NCBI RefSeq assembly: GCF_036226365.1 | Contig: NZ_CP108462.1 | Coordinates: 5,409,501-5,473,500 of the forward strand | DNA length: 64,000 nucleotides | DNA from: Streptomyces sp. NBC_01262 | GTDB lineage: Bacteria; Actinomycetota; Actinomycetes; Streptomycetales; Streptomycetaceae | Direction of reading: 5' to 3' | Shown here: piece by piece, positions 59,889 through 64,000 of the stretch | How positions within the stretch are numbered: position 1 is the first letter of the stretch | Layout: every line of letters begins with the position of its first letter | Notes under the pieces: generated by a model | Told to the model about the DNA's origin: nothing | Databases searched by the model: none | Seen by the model: the letters and a program-made list of their open reading frames with translations, nothing else | Program-made: the position numbers and the translations under genes

Positions 59889-60865
59889 GTCCCATGGGGA
59901 TCGGCGGCGTGTTGCTGCGCTGGCTGAGCGAGCGCAGCAGCGGCAAGGCGTCCGCGTTGCGCGAGGGCATCCGCAGCACGGCCCAGGCACACAGGATCGC
60001 GCTCAGCGAATATGCGGACTGGGACTGGATGCGCACAACCTCTGCCCTGGGCTTCCTCGACCTTGACCTGAGGGCGGACCGGTGGTCCGCCGCACCGCTG
60101 GTGCTCACGCGCCTGCCCCACTCGGATGGGCTCACGCTTATCGCGGGCGCGCGCACCGCAGCGGTCAGCGACCGCCTCCAGCGTGCTGCCGATGATTGGC
60201 TCGAACTTCTGGCGGTCCCGGCCGAGCTGCGCGACGGCGCGGTGCCGCTGCCTGACACCTTGCTCGTCCAGTACGACGACCCGGAGCTCCTTCCAGAGAC
60301 CGCCAAACGGATAGGCGCCCGCTTCGTCCCCTGTGCGGCGCTGCAACTGGGGGAGCTCCTGCCCCGCACCTCGGTCGGGCCGGAGGCTGCGCCGCCGGGC
60401 GGCGCCGGACTGAGCTCCCTGGAGCGCTATGACATCGGCAAGCAGCGCTTTGTGCCGGTTGACGGGCACCGCGAGGACGGCCTGTACCGGTGGCGCGGTG
60501 CGGACAACACCCGCTTGGTGCGGCTGCGCCAGGGGGGTGTCTTCATCGCGACAGAGCGGGAGACCGGTGTCTACCTGGAACTCGCGCGCCACCGCCGCAA
60601 CGCAGTGCGCTGGCGTGCAGAACCTGCCGCCGGGCGCTTTGCCTGCGGGCGCCTGTTCGTTGACCGCAGTGCCCCGCTGCCGCCGCTGCATCAGCGAGCT
60701 GCAGTGCTGTGCACGGGGCTCCCGCCCCTGCCGGGGAAGCACCGGGAAACCCTGGCCTATGACAATGTCCCGCTCGTCTTGGCCGAGGCGATAGCCGCCT
60801 CACTGCTGCAAAACCTCGAAATCCTGCCGCAACCTGCGGCCGTCACCGCTGGGAGGGGCAAGTGA
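59885..60865 (+). CDS. Unrecognised protein, second gene of the helicase operon
   Basis: A 326-residue soluble protein. The N-terminus is basic and helical (VLLRWLSERSSGKASALREGIRSTAQAHRIAL); a middle segment (DGLYRWRGADNTRLVRLRQGGVFIATERETGVYLELARHRR) is beta-rich. I recognise no family and see no catalytic motif. It is translationally coupled at both ends (ATGA overlap upstream, GTGA overlap downstream), which argues for a stoichiometric complex with its neighbours. Confidence 0.75.
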   Translation: MSPMGIGGVLLRWLSERSSGKASALREGIRSTAQAHRIALSEYADWDWMRTTSALGFLDLDLRADRWSAAPLVLTRLPHSDGLTLIAGARTAAVSDRLQRAADDWLELLAVPAELRDGAVPLPDTLLVQYDDPELLPETAKRIGARFVPCAALQLGELLPRTSVGPEAAPPGGAGLSSLERYDIGKQRFVPVDGHREDGLYRWRGADNTRLVRLRQGGVFIATERETGVYLELARHRRNAVRWRAEPAAGRFACGRLFVDRSAPLPPLHQRAAVLCTGLPPLPGKHRETLAYDNVPLVLAEAIAASLLQNLEILPQPAAVTAGRGK

Positions 60866-63800
60866 ACGCCGAAAACCGGGACTCCGCAACCGCGCCCCAT
60901 CCCAACGACGTCATCGGGACCTTCGGCGACCTGCGCAGGGCGCTGTTCCGCTACTACGACACGCCCTTCGGCGTGGACGACGACTCCGTCATGACGGAGC
61001 GGCGGATGCTCCTGGACCGCGACAACGGGTCCTGGCGGGAGCCGCTGATCGAGCTGCGGCCTCAGTACGCGGCGAGCGGGATGAGCGTCGAGGAGTCGTT
61101 CGCCCTAGCTGATGCGCACCCAGATGCTGCGGCCTTCGCGACGTTCACCCTGCCCGATGGAGTGACGAGCCTATACCGGCACCAGCACGACGCCCTGGTA
61201 GCGGCCTGCCGCGACGGCAAGGACTTCGTCGTCACCGCCGGCACAGGGTCCGGCAAGACCGAGGCGTTCCTTCTGCCGGTGCTGGCTGACCTGGTCGCCG
61301 AGTCGGCAGCGTGGACTGGAACGCGGTCCACGCAGAGCGAGTGGTGGCTGGGCAACGACGGGTTCGAGGAGAGCCGGGCGCGGGAGAACGGCCACCCGGC
61401 CGCCATGCGTGCCCTGATCCTGTACCCGACCAACGCCTTGGCTGACGACCAACTCGTTCGTCTGCGCAGGGCGCTGGACAGTGACGGTGCCCGTGCGTGG
61501 CTGGACGACCACCGCAAGGGCCACCGCTTCTACTTCGGCCGGTACACAGGTGCCACGCCGGTGCCGGGCAGCAGCGAGTCCAAGCCTGCCCTGGCGCGGC
61601 TGCGCGACTATCTGCGGACGGTGCACGAGCGCCAGCGGAGGGCCGAGGAGAAGGTCCAGGCCTTCATCCCGCGCCTGGGCGGGGCCGAGATGCACAGCCG
61701 CTGGGACATGCAGGCGGCGGCGCCGGACCTCATGGTCACTAACTACTCCATGCTGAACATCATGCTGCTGCGCCCGCAGGAGGAGCGGATCTTCAATGCC
61801 ACCCGCAGGTGGTTGAAGGCCACGCCCGGGGCGCGCTTCACCCTGATCCTGGACGAACTCCACATGTACCGTGGGACGGCCGGCACCGAGGTCGCCTACC
61901 TGTTGCGCAACCTGCGACATCGGCTCGGCCTGGACACCGCTCCGGAGAGGTTCCGCGTCCTGGCCGCGTCAGCGTCGCTGGAGGAGGGCCGCGACGACGC
62001 CTTCCTCGACGACTTCTTCGCGCTTCCCCACTCCCGGCGTGTGATCATCCCCGGCACGGCGCTGCTGCCGAAGCGTGGCAGCACTGATCTGAGCCCCCAC
62101 GCTGCGCTGCTAGCGGCAGCAGCGCAGCAGGAGCTGTCGCGCGAGCAAGCCCGCGGCCTTGCCGAGGCCACGGGCCTCGGCGGGGCGATCCCGCACACCC
62201 TCTCGCCCGGCGGAGTGCCGCGGGCGCTGCCAACGTCGGCGCTGGCGCAGCAGCTGTTCCCCAGCAGTCCCACGCCGGAGCAGCGAGAGGCCGCGCTGCA
62301 CGGCGCACTACGCGTGCTGGGCACGGCCGAAGATCCGGACCTGCCGAAGCTGCGCGCGCATCTCTTCTTCCGCAACATCGGTGGTATCTGGGCCTGCGCG
62401 GATCCGCAGTGTCCGGACATCCCAGTGCAGACGGACCCGGAGCGCCGGGTCGGCCGCCTGTTCGCAGAGCCTTCGTCCCGCTGCAGCTGCGGGGCACGGG
62501 TGCTTGAGCTGCTGTACTGCCAGACCTGCGGCGACCTGATGCTGGGCGGTTACGCCAGCCCTAACGACATCAGGAACAGGCGGTTCACCGGCGCTCTGCA
62601 CACAGACTTCCCCGAACTCGACCTGCTGCCGGACGAAGTGAGCGGCGTGCCGACTGCGGCGAACTACGTGGTCTACTGGCCGAGGCCGAAGGGGCTGGGG
62701 TTGGACGATTCGGGCTGGTCGGCCTCGCTGTCCAACGGGGGCCAGAGTGTGGGATTCGAGTTTCGCCGTAGCGAGTACCACCCCGCCACCGGACGCCTTG
62801 TCAACAAAGATGTGGGGTACACGGGTTGGTCCTTCCACATTTCGATGCCGGAGGACAAGGAGACCGGACAGGCGGTTCTCGACCCTGCGCGGCTCCGTCC
62901 GTTCCCCACGCGCTGCCCAGCGTGCGGTGACGATTGGGAAATCAGGCGGGACCGGGACGGCCGGCACATCCCACTGGAATCACCGGCCAGGCTGCGCAGC
63001 GCTCCGGTCCGCCGTATGCGGACCGGTTTCGACAAGATCAACCAGGTACTCGCGACAGAGGTCCTTGGTCACCTGCCTGCTGGGCAGCGCAAGGCGATCG
63101 CCTTCTCCGACAGCCGCGACGATGCCTCCGAGCTGGCCAGCGGCCTCGCTCTGAGGCACTACCAGGACCTGCTGCGCCTGCTGAGTGCCAGGGCGGTCAA
63201 GGAGCAGGGCAACCCCTTCGCAGACTTGCAACTGGTCAAGGCCTTCTACGCGGGCGACGGGGTTGAAAAGGAAGCGGCACGTGCTGCCATGATCCGGCTG
63301 CGGGACCGGCACCCCTCTGACTTCGGCAAACTGAAGGCCATTCTGGCTGACGATCTCGACGCCGAGCCCGACCTGCTCCCGGACCTTGAGCGCCGGTTCT
63401 CCAGCCTGCCGTCGCTCGACTCGTTGTCCGGGGACCTGGAAGGTCTGCTGGTCCAGTACGGCACGAACCCCGGTGGGCCCGCCGCCTCTCTGCAGCAGAC
63501 CTCCGTCGGCCAGAGCTGGACAGCGCTGTACAACTGGAAGCGGGACCGAGAGTCCACCGCTGAGACGCAGGCCCATCAGGAGCTCCTGGAGAAGTTGCGC
63601 GAGCGGCTGCGGACCGAGTTCCTGTTCGGCCTCTTCTCAAGCGCGGGCCGGGACTTCGAGTCCCTGGGCCTCGGCTGGCTCTGCCTGCAGGATGACCGGG
63701 CCCCCATCGAGATGTCGACCAGCAGCCACGAGGCGGTTGCTCGCGCGAGCCTGCGGATTCTGGGCCAGATGCGCCGCTTCCACCGGGTGCGGTCCGGACT

Positions 63801-64000
63801 GCAGAACCCTCCGGCACCGCTGAAGCGGTTCTGGAAGCAGGTGGCCGAACGCGAGGGAACAGATCTTGAGACCGTAAAGGACCGAGTGCTCGGCGCCTGG
63901 AGGGACGCCGTCGTTGAGTACGTGGTCAATCCGGAGAAAGTGGCGCTGCGTGCTGGTGAGGGCAAAGTGTGGACCTGCCGCAGTTGCCGACGTCCGCACC
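60862..64000 (+). CDS. Large DEAD/DEAH-type helicase with zinc-binding cysteines, runs off the right edge
   Basis: At least 1046 residues are in the window without a stop. A family-typical N-terminal region ends in YRHQ (Gln108, Q motif); then come Walker A TAGTGSGKT (125-133), LYPTNALADDQ as motif Ia, Walker B DELH (331-334) and a SAS-type motif III. Cys512, 517, 541, 543, 553 and 556 and Cys685, 688 form zinc-binding clusters. FSDSRDDA at 748-755 is shared by large COG1205-like (YprA/MrfA-related) helicases found in DNA repair and in defence systems such as DISARM and Druantia. GTG start after GGGAGGGG. Naming the system is not possible from this fragment. Confidence 0.85.
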   Translation, partial: MNAENRDSATAPHPNDVIGTFGDLRRALFRYYDTPFGVDDDSVMTERRMLLDRDNGSWREPLIELRPQYAASGMSVEESFALADAHPDAAAFATFTLPDGVTSLYRHQHDALVAACRDGKDFVVTAGTGSGKTEAFLLPVLADLVAESAAWTGTRSTQSEWWLGNDGFEESRARENGHPAAMRALILYPTNALADDQLVRLRRALDSDGARAWLDDHRKGHRFYFGRYTGATPVPGSSESKPALARLRDYLRTVHERQRRAEEKVQAFIPRLGGAEMHSRWDMQAAAPDLMVTNYSMLNIMLLRPQEERIFNATRRWLKATPGARFTLILDELHMYRGTAGTEVAYLLRNLRHRLGLDTAPERFRVLAASASLEEGRDDAFLDDFFALPHSRRVIIPGTALLPKRGSTDLSPHAALLAAAAQQELSREQARGLAEATGLGGAIPHTLSPGGVPRALPTSALAQQLFPSSPTPEQREAALHGALRVLGTAEDPDLPKLRAHLFFRNIGGIWACADPQCPDIPVQTDPERRVGRLFAEPSSRCSCGARVLELLYCQTCGDLMLGGYASPNDIRNRRFTGALHTDFPELDLLPDEVSGVPTAANYVVYWPRPKGLGLDDSGWSASLSNGGQSVGFEFRRSEYHPATGRLVNKDVGYTGWSFHISMPEDKETGQAVLDPARLRPFPTRCPACGDDWEIRRDRDGRHIPLESPARLRSAPVRRMRTGFDKINQVLATEVLGHLPAGQRKAIAFSDSRDDASELASGLALRHYQDLLRLLSARAVKEQGNPFADLQLVKAFYAGDGVEKEAARAAMIRLRDRHPSDFGKLKAILADDLDAEPDLLPDLERRFSSLPSLDSLSGDLEGLLVQYGTNPGGPAASLQQTSVGQSWTALYNWKRDRESTAETQAHQELLEKLRERLRTEFLFGLFSSAGRDFESLGLGWLCLQDDRAPIEMSTSSHEAVARASLRILGQMRRFHRVRSGLQNPPAPLKRFWKQVAEREGTDLETVKDRVLGAWRDAVVEYVVNPEKVALRAGEGKVWTCRSCRRPH

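Noticed and set aside
60862..64000. Assigning the helicase operon to DISARM or Druantia
   Set aside because: The helicase alone is not diagnostic. The hallmark partner genes are not visible in the window, and the two coupled partners are unrecognised.
1..64000. CRISPR arrays, insertion sequences and rRNA genes
   Set aside because: I saw no regularly spaced short direct repeats, no transposase motif with terminal repeats and no rRNA sequence.

Overview
High GC content (about 70% or more), strong G/C bias at third codon positions, mycothiol-linked enzymes, a WhiG anti-sigma factor (RsiG) and several start codons with no leader point to the chromosome of a Streptomyces species or a close relative.

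Region 1 (about 1-22.2 kb) is a compact island for using choline and glycine betaine. It encodes choline dehydrogenase, betaine aldehyde dehydrogenase, a Rieske monooxygenase with its ferredoxin and reductase (betaine to dimethylglycine plus formaldehyde), dimethylglycine oxidase, and the heterotetrameric sarcosine oxidase (beta, a delta-alpha fusion, gamma), so the chain reaches glycine. An OpuA/ProU-type ABC importer supplies substrate. Enzymes that deal with the released one-carbon units surround it: mycothiol formaldehyde dehydrogenase, an MBL hydrolase, a methylenetetrahydrofolate reductase-like protein and formyl-THF deformylase (PurU). One IclR regulator sits in the middle. A recurring palindrome, TTGCG-N5-CGCAA, lies in front of the main transcription units, which suggests one regulon.

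Region 2 (22.3-26.5 kb) holds a Fur-family regulator, the folate-binding protein YgfZ, D-aminoacyl-tRNA deacylase, RsiG with two intact c-di-GMP motifs, a small unknown protein and an Eis-like acetyltransferase.

Region 3 (26.5-32.8 kb) is an accessory patch with more relaxed codon usage. It contains two tandem copies of an unnamed cassette: a two-helix membrane mini-protein, a GntR-type regulator with an unusual sensor domain, an optional HAD phosphatase and an APH-fold kinase. This is one of two candidate undescribed systems in the window.

Region 4 (32.8-56.8 kb) is mostly conserved or housekeeping chromosome: dapA-asd, a DinB protein facing asd across a large imperfect palindrome, an aldo/keto reductase, a SigE-type sigma factor with a membrane partner, methyltransferases, a flavin monooxygenase with a divergent TetR, a TmrB-like P-loop protein, an XRE regulator with an HbhA-like protein, a PP2C phosphatase, a secreted pectinesterase with two catalytic domains, a sortase-anchored surface protein, the DNA polymerase III delta-prime subunit and a secreted peptidase-like lipoprotein.

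Region 5 (56.9-64 kb) begins at tRNA-Thr(CGT). After about 0.8 kb without a convincing gene come three translationally coupled genes. Two are unrecognised; the third is a large helicase with zinc-binding cysteines that runs off the window. The position and content resemble an anti-phage defence island, but I could not assign it to a named system.
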